Assembly: GCF_002563965.1 (NCBI RefSeq) | Contig: NZ_PDJF01000001.1 | Span: 1,240,001 to 1,304,000 of the forward strand | Length of the DNA stretch: 64,000 bases | Source of the DNA: Corynebacterium renale | GTDB taxonomy: Bacteria > Actinomycetota > Actinomycetes > Mycobacteriales > Mycobacteriaceae | Reading direction: 5' to 3' | Shown: one piece after another, positions 42,297 through 50,317 of the stretch | How the letters are laid out: the number at the start of each line of letters is the position of its first letter | Numbering within the stretch: position 1 is the first letter of the stretch | Notes under the pieces: model-generated | Told to the model about the DNA's origin: nothing | Seen by the model: the letters and a program-made list of their open reading frames with translations, nothing else | Database searches by the model: none | Made by a program: the position numbers and the translations under genes

Positions 42297-42665
42297 ATGT
42301 CGCTCCAAGACGACCTTAACAACCTCCTCAATAGTATCGCCGACGACGTTGACGGCTTCATCGGCGGCTCCATCGTAGACCTCGACACGGGTATGTCCAT
42401 GGCGTCTATCTCACGGCGCCCCGACTTCGACCTCGACGTCGCCTCTGCCTACAACTCCGAAATGGTCAAAGCTAAGCTCAAGACCATCTCTGCCCTGAAT
42501 ATTTCCTCCAACCTCGAGGACATGCTGCTGACCCTGACTGACCAGCTTCACCTCATCAGGATGCTCGACAACAATCGGTTCGTTTACATCGCCGTCGCCC
42601 GTGAATCCACCAACCTCGCACTCCTGCGCTCCGTGGTGAACTCGCACGCCCGCGTTTTGGGATGA
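42297..42665 (+). CDS. Second Roadblock/LC7-domain protein, divergent
   Basis: A 122-residue Roadblock-like protein: an N-terminal helix (LQDDLNNLLNSIADDV), a beta segment (GFIGGSIVDLDTGMSMASI) and a long helix, ending in a beta-helix unit (RFVYIAVARESTNLALLRSVV). AAGGAAG before ATG 42297 is the ribosome site, and TATATAAG near 42215 may be its -10. It is transcribed away from the GTPase-Roadblock operon across a 149-bp AT-rich region, suggesting shared control. The frame stays open for 43 further codons after the TGA stop. Confidence 0.75.
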   Translation: MSLQDDLNNLLNSIADDVDGFIGGSIVDLDTGMSMASISRRPDFDLDVASAYNSEMVKAKLKTISALNISSNLEDMLLTLTDQLHLIRMLDNNRFVYIAVARESTNLALLRSVVNSHARVLG

Positions 42666-43107
42666 AGAGTACGCGCCGCCGTACAACCTCCCCTTGATGG
42701 TGAAACGGACGTTGTAGTTGCCCCTGAGTACGAGCAGCCTGTCTGGAAGACAATGCTGCCGTGGCGATTGGGCAGGCGTACACAATCGAGGCGGTAGAAG
42801 TAGGCGCCGAGCCCGACCCAGCGTCGCCCAGCAGGCCGAAAAGCCACGCGTATCGCGCAGGTAGCCCCAGGACAACAATCTCAGGCCAGGCAGCCTTCAA
42901 GCTGTCCAGTCTGCTTCCTCGTTAGCATACAGCGTATAGGCCTGCCTCACAGGGCTGTACGCGCCGAGGCGCTGCCCGCGCGGCACTTCGAGGGGAGTTA
43001 ACCTGTGCGCAGGTGATGGTAATGTACGGAATTTTTGCCGGGCAATATGGCCACGATGCCGTCGGAAAAACTTGAAACAGCCGACGCAACGCCAGGCTAG
43101 AGGGCGA
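42666..43107. other. Gene-poor stretch with decayed open frames
   Basis: No complete gene is supported. The frame of the Roadblock gene continues 43 codons after its TGA (to TAG near 42797). A second plus-strand frame could start at GTG 42761 and ends at 42925 (54 codons). On the minus strand a frame without start codon runs from beyond 43150 to TGA 42897, ending in EEADWTA and containing CVGC. These fragments overlap and probably are remnants of lost genes; I recognise none. Confidence 0.35.
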
Positions 43108-43365
43108 GTTAGAAAGTGCCCCGGACAGGGTTGTGTGTCAGGACATAGTTGACACTTTCTAACAACCGGCGGAAACCAGTGGCAGTTGACACATCAGGCG
43201 GGACATTACTGACACCAATCGTCGGTATCAACCCAACATGTTAAAGAACACGCAACGATGAAAAACAAGAGCACCGTGGATCAAGAACAATGTTCTTAAT
43301 TCACGGTGCTCACTGTCAACCATGTCGCGACGGATACTGTCAAGTATGTCCCGACTGATCACATA
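43108..43365. repeat. Relic repeats resembling IS481-type element ends
   Basis: GTTAGAAAGTG (43108-43118) and CACTTTCTAAC (43153-43163) form a perfect 11-bp inverted repeat. Between and after them come variants of TGTCAACTATGTCCTGACA: rightward forms at about 43138-43155 and 43184-43215, opposite forms at about 43313-43352. Such repeats are familiar from ends of IS481-family elements in actinobacteria (from memory). No transposase is present, so it would be a scar beside tRNA-His. Confidence 0.45.
43261..43311 (-). terminator. Terminator of tRNA-His
   Basis: Outer 10-bp stem GAGCACCGTG/CACGGTGCTC (43269-43278, 43302-43311) with an inner 7-bp stem AAGAACA/TGTTCTT. On the minus strand it is followed by TTGTTTTTC, downstream of tRNA-His. 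Confidence 0.75.
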
Positions 43366-43367
43366 GG

Positions 43368-43441
43368 GGTGACTGACGGGGCTCGAACCCGCGACACCCA
43401 GGATCACAACCTGGTGCTCTACCAACTGAACTACAGTCACC
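43368..43441 (-). tRNA. tRNA-His (anticodon GTG)
   Basis: On the minus strand the acceptor GTGACTG pairs with CAGTCAC; the anticodon stem CCAGG/CCTGG encloses TTGTGAT, anticodon GTG. The extra G at position -1 (43441) and the discriminator C (43368), both hallmarks of tRNA-His, are encoded. No CCA. Confidence 0.95.
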
Positions 43442-43494
43442 ATCGCAGCACTCTTCAACGAATGCAGCGAGAACTACCTTAGCCTATAAGCCAG

Positions 43495-44130
43495 TTAATG
43501 CAAAAACTGCTGGTAGGAAGCCGTTGCTTGGCGTGCAGCTTCCTTGGATTCGCTGCTGCTCGGGCCGGGTTCGTCGACGAAGACGGCGCGTCGGTAGTAA
43601 TCCAGCTCCTGAATTGACTCCACAATGTCTGCTAGGGCGCGGTGCGCCATCCCTTTTTCCGGCTGGTTGAAATAAGCCTTGGAGTACCAGCGCTTGGTCA
43701 ATTCTTTAATGGTGGAGACGTCGATCATCCGGTAGTGGAGCGCCTCGTCGAGGCGTGGCATGTACTTGCGGATGAACGTGCGGTCGGTGGCGATGGAGTT
43801 GCCGGCCAGTGGTGCGGGGTGTTCCGGGTCGCAGTGCTCCGCGATGAGGTCCAGTACCTTTTGTTCTGCTTCCTCGATGGATGTGGGGGAGGACTTGATG
43901 TCGTCGAGTAGGCCGTTGCTTTGGTGCATGGAGGTGACAAAGTCGTCCATTTCGGCAAGTTGTTCGTCGGTGGCGTGGACGACGACGTCGACCCCGTCTC
44001 CGAGAATGTTGAGGTTTGCGTCGGTGATAAGGGCTGCGACTTCGACGATAACGTGGCGCTCGGTGTCGAGCCCTGTCATTTCGAGGTCAATCCAGACAAT
44101 GCGGTCATTTTTTGGTTTCGTCTCAGACAT
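43495..44130 (-). CDS. orn: Oligoribonuclease
   Basis: A 211-residue DEDDh 3'-5' exonuclease degrading 2-5 nt RNAs and pGpG/pApA-type dinucleotides. The catalytic motifs [10 protein letters not shown] (ExoI), [10 protein letters not shown] (ExoII) and [11 protein letters not shown] (ExoIII) are intact. TATGCT (44142-44137) ends 6 nt before ATG 44130, so it is probably leaderless. Next to cmrA it matches the Rv2511-Rv2509 region; here nrdDG lies between them. Confidence 0.95.
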   Translation of the reverse strand: MSETKPKNDRIVWIDLEMTGLDTERHVIVEVAALITDANLNILGDGVDVVVHATDEQLAEMDDFVTSMHQSNGLLDDIKSSPTSIEEAEQKVLDLIAEHCDPEHPAPLAGNSIATDRTFIRKYMPRLDEALHYRMIDVSTIKELTKRWYSKAYFNQPEKGMAHRALADIVESIQELDYYRRAVFVDEPGPSSSESKEAARQATASYQQFLH

Positions 44131-44423
44131 GGTTCCAGCATAGGCGCAGGGGATATATTCGGTATATCAGCCTGGAGGGCCGTCTTGCAGGGTGTCGCCG
44201 AGAGACGGCAAACCACCAATAATCGGGTATCACCCCGAAAGGGGGTACTACATGTTGTGTCCATAGGTTTATTGTCCCCGCTCGATAGGAGACTCAGTCC
44301 ACCTATAGCCTTTAGGTTAAATCATATCTTTCCTGCGCCAATGACAAGTATGTAATTACCACCTAAAGTTGCACCTCAGGACAGCACGAAAAGTACTCAT
44401 CGGAGAGCAGGGAGGATGCCAGC
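44131..44423. promoter_or_regulatory. Divergent orn-nrdD regulatory region
   Basis: Contains the orn -10 (TATGCT), a palindrome GATATA-N5-TATATC (44151-44167), a GNRA-type hairpin CCCCGAAAGGGG (about 44232-44243), and GTACTACATGTTGTGT (44245-44260), which matches the 16-base NrdR box consensus (ACACWATATATWGTGT) at 12 positions. NrdR boxes normally come in pairs; no good second copy is seen at 31 bp, so the assignment is weak. GGGAGG before ATG 44424 is the nrdD ribosome site. Confidence 0.35.
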
Positions 44424-46550
44424 ATGACCACTGAGCTGAAAATTGTGAAGAAGGATGGCCGCACTGTAGATTTCCGCCCGGCTAAAATTCTCAACGATCT
44501 CAGCTCGGCCGAAAGGGTCTTTGGCGTTCATTTTCACGCTCCGAAAAATGAAATTGTGGCGGCCGTCGTAAAGCAAGTGGAAGCCGCGCCGCAGCCACTG
44601 CCTTCCGCTGACCTCTTCCACATAGTGGAGAATGCCCTCGCGGAATCGCCGACGGTGCTCGCGGCGTTTAGAGAGTACAAGTCTCGGCAGTCGCAGGTCA
44701 TCGCGGATTCTACCGATGTTACGCATGCCATTGAGCGCGTCGTGAATAAAGATGAAGCCGTCATGAGCGAAAACGGAAACAAGGATTCGCGCACTTTTAC
44801 CACCCAGCGTGAAATCCTGGCAGGGGCTGTGACCAAGGCCAAGGGCTTAGAGATGTACCCGGAGGACATCCGCCGCGCGCACATCAAGGGCCTGATTCAC
44901 CTGCATGACCTGGACCGTTCCCCATTTGGGGCGTTGCCCAACTGCTCGCTTCCGGACTTTGAGTACATGTTGGAGAACGGGTTTGTGTTGGGGAATGCGC
45001 GGATCGAGAAGCCGCGGTCCATCGGCGTGGCCGCGACCCTCCTGGTGCAGCTGCTCGGCGCAATCTCCGGCGAGCAATATGGCGGCATCTCCATCCACGA
45101 GATCGATCGCCTACTCGAGCCGTACGCCGAAATGACCTTGGAGAAAAACCGTGCGCTCTACGCCGAGGTGCTCGACAGCGCCGCTGAGGTCGAAGCCTTC
45201 GCCAAGAAGAAAACGCACAAGGACATTTATGACGCAATGCAGGCCTTCGAATACCAGGTCAACACACTGACCACGGCCGCGGCGCAGACCCCGTTTACGT
45301 CGGTGTCCTTCGGTATGAGTACTTCATGGTGCGGCCGTGAAATCCAAGAGGCGATGCTGCGCGTGCGTGAGAAGGGGATGAGCGGGGAGACCGCTATCTT
45401 CCCGAAGCTGCTCTACTTCGTTGATGAAGGCGTCAACCACGCCCCCGAGGATCCAAACTACGACCTCAAGCAGCTGGCCATGGAGACCTCCCGTAAGCGT
45501 ATCTATCCGGATCTGATTTCCGTGCCGCGCATCCGCGAGCTAAAGAACGGTGAATTGATTACCCCGATGGGCTGCCGTTCCTTCCTGCACTATTGGGAGG
45601 ATAAGGACGGCACATCGCAGGTCGTTGGGCGCAACAACCTGGGCGTGGTCAGCATCAACCTGCCCCGCCTTGGCATCCAGGCAGAAGGGGATTGGGCCAC
45701 CTTCTGGGCGACTCTCGACGAAGCCTTGGACATCACCTTGCGCGCGTTAAAAATCCGCGAAGACGTAGTCTTAAGCGCTGATATGGAAAACGCTCCTGTG
45801 ATGTACACCCAGGGCGGAATGGGTAATCCTGAAGGCAAGACCAGCGTGCGCGATTGGTATACCGGCGACAATGAGAAGCGTTCCTCGATCAGTGTCGGCT
45901 ACATCGGTATTCACAACGCCATGGTCGCGATGACGGGTCAGGTGCGCTGGCAGGAAATGCCTGAGCTGCGCGAACGTGCGCTCGAAATTATGGCGCGCAT
46001 CAACGCGGCCGTCGACCAGGCGCAGGCTGACTTCCATGCGTACGTGTCGGTGTACTCGACGCCGTCGGAAAGCCTGTGCGACCGTTTCGATGCCATTGAC
46101 CGTGCCCGCTTCGGCACGATTCCTGGCGTCAACGACCGCGGCTACTACGAAAATTCTTTCCACTTCCCTTCGTATGTGGACACCGACCCGTTTTCGAAGA
46201 TTCACTTCGAGTCCTCCTACATGGCGTTGGCGCCCGGCGGGTTCATGTACTACGTGGAAGCACCGAACCTGCAAGTCAACCCGTCCGCGTTTGAGGCGTT
46301 GTGGGATGAGGCCTTCGATAATGCGGGTTATTTCGGGGTGAACTCGCCAGTGGATGCGTGCTTCGTGTGCGATTTTGAAGGCGAATTCGGCTGCGATAAG
46401 GACGGCTACTTCTGCCCGCGCTGCGGCAATCGGGATGAGGAAAAGGCCTCCGTGGTGCGCCGTCTCTGCGGGTACTTGGGCGCGCCGATGAAACGCCCGG
46501 TCGTGGCGGGTAAGCAGGAGGAGATTGCTTCTCGTGTCAAGCACATGTGA
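44424..46550 (+). CDS. nrdD: Anaerobic (class III) ribonucleoside-triphosphate reductase
   Basis: A 708-residue glycyl-radical enzyme reducing NTPs to dNTPs without oxygen. An N-terminal ATP-cone (about 5-95) is followed by the catalytic barrel. Near the C-terminus a zinc site is formed by Cys646, Cys649, Cys664 and Cys667, and RRLCGYLG carries the radical glycine Gly683. Full length for the family. It overlaps its activase nrdG. The enzyme works only anaerobically, in line with the dms operon in the same window. Confidence 0.95.
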   Translation: MTTELKIVKKDGRTVDFRPAKILNDLSSAERVFGVHFHAPKNEIVAAVVKQVEAAPQPLPSADLFHIVENALAESPTVLAAFREYKSRQSQVIADSTDVTHAIERVVNKDEAVMSENGNKDSRTFTTQREILAGAVTKAKGLEMYPEDIRRAHIKGLIHLHDLDRSPFGALPNCSLPDFEYMLENGFVLGNARIEKPRSIGVAATLLVQLLGAISGEQYGGISIHEIDRLLEPYAEMTLEKNRALYAEVLDSAAEVEAFAKKKTHKDIYDAMQAFEYQVNTLTTAAAQTPFTSVSFGMSTSWCGREIQEAMLRVREKGMSGETAIFPKLLYFVDEGVNHAPEDPNYDLKQLAMETSRKRIYPDLISVPRIRELKNGELITPMGCRSFLHYWEDKDGTSQVVGRNNLGVVSINLPRLGIQAEGDWATFWATLDEALDITLRALKIREDVVLSADMENAPVMYTQGGMGNPEGKTSVRDWYTGDNEKRSSISVGYIGIHNAMVAMTGQVRWQEMPELRERALEIMARINAAVDQAQADFHAYVSVYSTPSESLCDRFDAIDRARFGTIPGVNDRGYYENSFHFPSYVDTDPFSKIHFESSYMALAPGGFMYYVEAPNLQVNPSAFEALWDEAFDNAGYFGVNSPVDACFVCDFEGEFGCDKDGYFCPRCGNRDEEKASVVRRLCGYLGAPMKRPVVAGKQEEIASRVKHM

Positions 46551-47163
46551 CCTGGACGTGCACCGTCGTTTCCGGGCGCCACACACACCGCCGGAGCGGC
46601 TGGCCACGATCGCGCGTACCGACGACCGCTCCCGCACCTGGGCACAAACCCCCGAATTTATGGTCGCCGACTATAAGCCGTTCCAAGTTCTCGACGGCGA
46701 GGGCGTGCGCTGCTCCCTGTACGTGTCTTACTGCCCGTTCAACTGCCTGGACTGCTACAACAAAGCTGCGCAAAAACGCAGCTATGGGACCCCGTACACG
46801 CCCGGTTTAGAGGAGCGCATCATGGCGGACCTGGGGCGCAATCACGTAGCGGGGCTGACCTTGGTGGGCGGGGAGCCGATGCTTTCCGCACGCCATCTGC
46901 TGCCTTTGGTTCGCCGGATTCGGCGCGAACTACCAGGTAAAACGGTGTGGGCGTACACAGGATACCTGTGGGAAACCCTGCAGCTGTTCACCGACGAGCG
47001 CCGGGAATTACTCGGCGAACTTGATGTGCTTATCGACGGCCCCTACATCGCCGAGGAGCGCGACCCCGGGAACCCACGCCCGTTTGTGGGAAGCGCGAAC
47101 CAGCGGGTCCTAGACGTGCAGGAATCCCTGGCCGCGGGTGAAGCCGTGGAGTACGGCGTTTAA
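46534..47163 (+). CDS. nrdG: Anaerobic ribonucleotide reductase activating protein (radical SAM)
   Basis: A 209-residue radical-SAM activase that forms the glycyl radical on NrdD. The cluster motif CPFNCLDC (CxxxCxxC) and the GGEPM SAM-binding motif are present, as is DGPYIAEERDP near the end. The start is uncertain: GTG 46534 overlaps nrdD by 17 nt with AGGAGGAG 11 nt upstream; TTG 46525 is too close to that site. Its stop overlaps the cmrA stop on the other strand by 4 nt. Confidence 0.92.
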   Translation: MSSTCDLDVHRRFRAPHTPPERLATIARTDDRSRTWAQTPEFMVADYKPFQVLDGEGVRCSLYVSYCPFNCLDCYNKAAQKRSYGTPYTPGLEERIMADLGRNHVAGLTLVGGEPMLSARHLLPLVRRIRRELPGKTVWAYTGYLWETLQLFTDERRELLGELDVLIDGPYIAEERDPGNPRPFVGSANQRVLDVQESLAAGEAVEYGV

Positions 47164-47960
47164 GACATCTTCGAGTACACCCACCCCATGAGTGGGGAGA
47201 GTGCTGCTGTGGGCAGGATTTGTGAGGTCACGTTCATAAACTTGCCGATTGGCCCAGGTACGATGCGGCGCTTGCCTTCTGCCATGGCCTCCAAAGTTTC
47301 CTTGGAGCAGGATTCGTAGGTGGTCCATAGGGCATCGGGGACTACTTTGTCCACGATGGATTTGTCTTCTTCGGCGACCACGGCGTCGCGCACGGGGCCG
47401 GGAGCGAGCAATGTGCAGGTCACGCCGGTTCCTTTGAGCTCGTAGTGGAGGGCCTCGGTGAAAGCGTTGACCCCGGCTTTAGTGAATACGTATGTGGCGT
47501 TGTTTGGGATGGGGACGTTGCCGGCGGCAGATCCCACGTTGCATATTGCTCCGACGCCGCGCTCGATCATGGGGTTGACCACTGCCTTGGTGAGCCGGAA
47601 GACGGCGGTGGCATTCAGGTTGAACTGGTCTTTTTCGTAATTCCAGTCCGCATCAGCGAACTTCCCGAAGCTGGCAATGCCCGCTGAATTAATCAGGATG
47701 TGGATGGTGCGGTCCGCGATGGCGCTAATAAGTGCTGTGACCTCCTCGGGGTTGGAGAGGTCGTGGGCCATGACGAGGACCTCAACGCCATGCGCCTCAT
47801 GGAGCTCGTGGGCCAGCGCTTCGAGGACTTCGCGGCGGCGAGCCACCAGGATGAGATTGTGTCCGGCGAGTGCGAGGTCGCGAGCCATGGCCTCTCCGAT
47901 GCCTTGGCTCGCTCCGGTGATGAGGGCGTAGCGGTCGGTGGCAGGTGCGGGCAGGCTCAT
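47160..47960 (-). CDS. cmrA: Short-chain dehydrogenase, probable mycolate reductase CmrA
   Basis: A 266-residue SDR with cofactor motif GASQGIG (16-22) and catalytic Ser144, Tyr157 and Lys161. Length and position next to orn match Rv2509/CmrA, which reduces the beta-keto group of newly condensed mycolic acids to the hydroxyl. This would be the last step of corynomycolate synthesis from acyl chains made by FAS-I. AGAGGA 7 nt before ATG 47960 is the ribosome site. Identification rests on synteny and family membership. Confidence 0.78.
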   Translation of the reverse strand: MSLPAPATDRYALITGASQGIGEAMARDLALAGHNLILVARRREVLEALAHELHEAHGVEVLVMAHDLSNPEEVTALISAIADRTIHILINSAGIASFGKFADADWNYEKDQFNLNATAVFRLTKAVVNPMIERGVGAICNVGSAAGNVPIPNNATYVFTKAGVNAFTEALHYELKGTGVTCTLLAPGPVRDAVVAEEDKSIVDKVVPDALWTTYESCSKETLEAMAEGKRRIVPGPIGKFMNVTSQILPTAALSPLMGWVYSKMS

Positions 47961-48086
47961 GAGTGGTCCTCTCGGCAGATGTACGGGAAGTTGTGGTTCA
48001 TGCTAGCAGCGTGGTCCGATACGGTTCGGTGGCGGTGTGCGGGGGTAGGAAAGGGGTAATTAAAAATCTTAAGCCAGTTTAAATCA

Positions 48087-48105
48087 TAAGGTTAGGCTGG
48101 CCTTG
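48087..48105. promoter_or_regulatory. DtxR-type iron box 1 upstream of efeUOB
   Basis: TAAGGTTAGGCTGGCCTTG matches the corynebacterial DtxR consensus TWAGGTTAGSCTAACCTWA at 16 of 19 positions. It lies 98 bp before efeU and is expected to bind Fe-DtxR and repress when iron is plentiful. Confidence 0.75.
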
Positions 48106-48122
48106 CAAAGGTAATATTTGGG

Positions 48123-48141
48123 AAAGGTGAGCCTAAGCGTA
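48123..48141. promoter_or_regulatory. DtxR-type iron box 2 upstream of efeUOB
   Basis: AAAGGTGAGCCTAAGCGTA matches the same consensus at 15 of 19 positions. Its centre is 36 bp from box 1, and it lies 62 bp before the efeU start. Confidence 0.65.
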
Positions 48142-48203
48142 GTCTTAGAGGTGCCGGTCAACGGACCGGATGTATGAATCTTTATCGTTGAAAGGCCGGA
48201 ACC

Positions 48204-49100
48204 GTGTTCTTGGCAAACTTTCTCATCGCCTTACGTGAAGGCGTCGAAGCAGCCCTCATCGTGGGCGTGCTCGTCGCATTCCTCACGAAGGCTGGGCGCC
48301 GGGATGTCCTGCCCAAGCTCTGGCTCGGCGTTGTCGTCGCCGCCATTCTGCCGCTGGCCGCGGGCGCGTTTATGACATGGGGCCCATACACCTTGACCTT
48401 CCAGGCCCAAGAGATCCTTGGCGGGGTCCTTTCCCTCGTGGCTGTAGGCATGGTCACTTGGATGATCGTGTGGATGGGCAAAAGCTCATCTGCCCTCGTA
48501 GCAGGTCTGAAAGATCAGGCCGGTGCTGCCATCGCGGACGGTTCGAGCGGCTGGGCTTTGGTCTGGATCGCCATCATCTCTGTAGGGCGCGAAGGCCTGG
48601 AAACCGCCGTCTTCGTGTGGGCCACAGTCAAGGCCACCGCGCAAGGTGGTTTCGTTGCGCCGACCTTGGGTGTTATCACCGGTCTGGTCGTTGCCATCGT
48701 CATCGGCTGGCTGATCTACCGGGGCGCGGTAGCCATCAATCTGCGCCTCTTCTTCCAAGTCACCGCCTTCTTCCTCATCTTCGTTGCCGCCGGCATCTTG
48801 AGCTACGGCATTGGCGACCTCCAGGAGGCGAGCGTGCTTCCGGGTTGGGGGAATTGGGTTTACGACCTTTCGCCGTATTTCGACGGCCACATTCCGGGAT
48901 TGCACCCGGATGCCTGGTGGTTCGTCTTGCTGGAAGCAATCTTCCAGTTCAATCTTTCGCCAACTCACCTCCAATTGGCGGGCTGGGCAGTGTACCTGTG
49001 CATCATGCTGGTGCTCTTCTTCTGGAACGTGAAGAAGGGTCCCCGGAAACGTCGTGAAGCAACTGCCGCCCCCACTGCTCCTGCCCAACAACCGGCCTAA
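48204..49100 (+). CDS. efeU: Iron permease EfeU (FTR1 family)
   Basis: A 298-residue polytopic permease with about seven helices. Two REGxE motifs, LREGVEAAL (Arg11-Glu12) and GREGLETAVF (about 130), are the iron-coordinating signatures of the FTR1/OFeT family. It moves iron across the membrane in the EfeUOB system. Start GTG 48204 with AAAGG upstream. First gene of efeUOB, preceded by two DtxR boxes. Confidence 0.93.
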   Translation: MFLANFLIALREGVEAALIVGVLVAFLTKAGRRDVLPKLWLGVVVAAILPLAAGAFMTWGPYTLTFQAQEILGGVLSLVAVGMVTWMIVWMGKSSSALVAGLKDQAGAAIADGSSGWALVWIAIISVGREGLETAVFVWATVKATAQGGFVAPTLGVITGLVVAIVIGWLIYRGAVAINLRLFFQVTAFFLIFVAAGILSYGIGDLQEASVLPGWGNWVYDLSPYFDGHIPGLHPDAWWFVLLEAIFQFNLSPTHLQLAGWAVYLCIMLVLFFWNVKKGPRKRREATAAPTAPAQQPA

Positions 49101-49132
49101 GGTCGGCCACATTTTTGAAAGGAACGCTCACC

Positions 49133-50317
49133 ATGCGCAAGCGTCATCTCTCCCTAGTTTTGCTCCCTGTAGTTGCACCGCTGGTCCTGTCTGGCTGCGT
49201 GGCTAACGAGCCCGCCAGCACCGAGGCCGCATCCGGCGAGGCTATCCCGGTGGAAATTACCGACACCACCTGTGGCATCGATGTGAATGAGGTCGAATCA
49301 GGGCGTGTGGCCTTCACATTGAAGAATGCCGGCACCGTGCGCAACGAGTTCGAAATCTTGGCCGAGGATAAGCTGCGTATCGTCGGCGAACGTGAGAACC
49401 TGGGCCCAGGTACCACCACCGATTACACTCTGCTCCTGCAGCCTGGCAACTACTACACTGCGTGCAAGAAGAACATGGTGGGATCGCTTGTCGACGTTCG
49501 CCCGTTCACCGTGACCCAGGGCTCCGGCGAGGCCGTCAGCGCTGATGAACAGGAACTCATCGACCAGGCGGTTGTCAACTACACCGCCTACGTGCGCGAC
49601 CAGGCTGGTCAGCTGCTTGAAGCAACCCAGGCCTTCGCTAAGGATTACGCAGCCGGCAACGACGACGCCGCACGCGCAGCCTACGCGCCGGCGCGTATGT
49701 ACTACGAGCGCATCGAGCCCACTGCTGAGGCTTTCGGCGACATCGACCCAGCTCTGGACGAACGTGAAGCCGATTACCAAGAGGCTGACGACACCGCTAA
49801 CCGCGAGTGGACCGGCTGGCACCCAATCGAAAAGGATCTGTGGCGCCCAGAAGGTTTCACCGGTTGGGACGAGGCTAAGCGCCAGAAGCTTGCCGACAAG
49901 CTTGTCGAGGACACCCAGCAACTCTATGACCTGGTGTACGCCGATGACTTCGAGATCACGCTTTCCGACATTTCTAACGGTGCAATTGGCCTTCTCGAAG
50001 AGGTAGCCACCACCAAGATCACCGGAGAAGAAGAGGCCTTCAGCCACACTGACCTGTACGACTTCCAGGCGAACGTCGAGGGCGCACGCGTGGCGTACGG
50101 CAACGTCCAGGAGATTGCGAAGCAGAAGGATCCAGAGCTGGCTGATACCATCGAGGCCCGCTTCACCGCCCTGGAGAAGGAACTCGACCAGTACAAGGAA
50201 GGCGAGGGCTACGTCTCCTACGAGAAGCTGGACGAAGCGCAGCGTCGCCAGCTCTCCGACTACGTCGATGCCCTGCGCGTCCCACTGGCTAAGCTCACCG
50301 AGGCTGTCTTGTCATGA
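49133..50317 (+). CDS. efeO: Iron-uptake lipoprotein EfeO (cupredoxin + M75/imelysin domain)
   Basis: A 394-residue lipoprotein with lipobox LSGC (about residue 22). An N-terminal cupredoxin-like domain (about 35-125) is followed by an M75 peptidase-like domain with the metal motif GWHPIEKDLW (HxxE). It supplies iron to EfeU at the outer face of the membrane. ATG 49133 with AAAGGAA upstream is preferred over TTG 49115. The stop overlaps efeB (ATGA). Confidence 0.92.
   Translation: MRKRHLSLVLLPVVAPLVLSGCVANEPASTEAASGEAIPVEITDTTCGIDVNEVESGRVAFTLKNAGTVRNEFEILAEDKLRIVGERENLGPGTTTDYTLLLQPGNYYTACKKNMVGSLVDVRPFTVTQGSGEAVSADEQELIDQAVVNYTAYVRDQAGQLLEATQAFAKDYAAGNDDAARAAYAPARMYYERIEPTAEAFGDIDPALDEREADYQEADDTANREWTGWHPIEKDLWRPEGFTGWDEAKRQKLADKLVEDTQQLYDLVYADDFEITLSDISNGAIGLLEEVATTKITGEEEAFSHTDLYDFQANVEGARVAYGNVQEIAKQKDPELADTIEARFTALEKELDQYKEGEGYVSYEKLDEAQRRQLSDYVDALRVPLAKLTEAVLS

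Noticed and set aside
38284..42665. A complete type VII secretion locus
   Set aside because: No FtsK-like ATPase, EccB/EccD or mycosin gene is present; only a PPE-like protein and a lipoprotein.
42411..42900. Minus-strand frames opposite the end of the second Roadblock gene
   Set aside because: They overlap a well-supported gene and show no domain; none has a ribosome site.
43108..43365. A complete insertion sequence
   Set aside because: No transposase frame lies between or beside the repeats; only end-like sequences remain.
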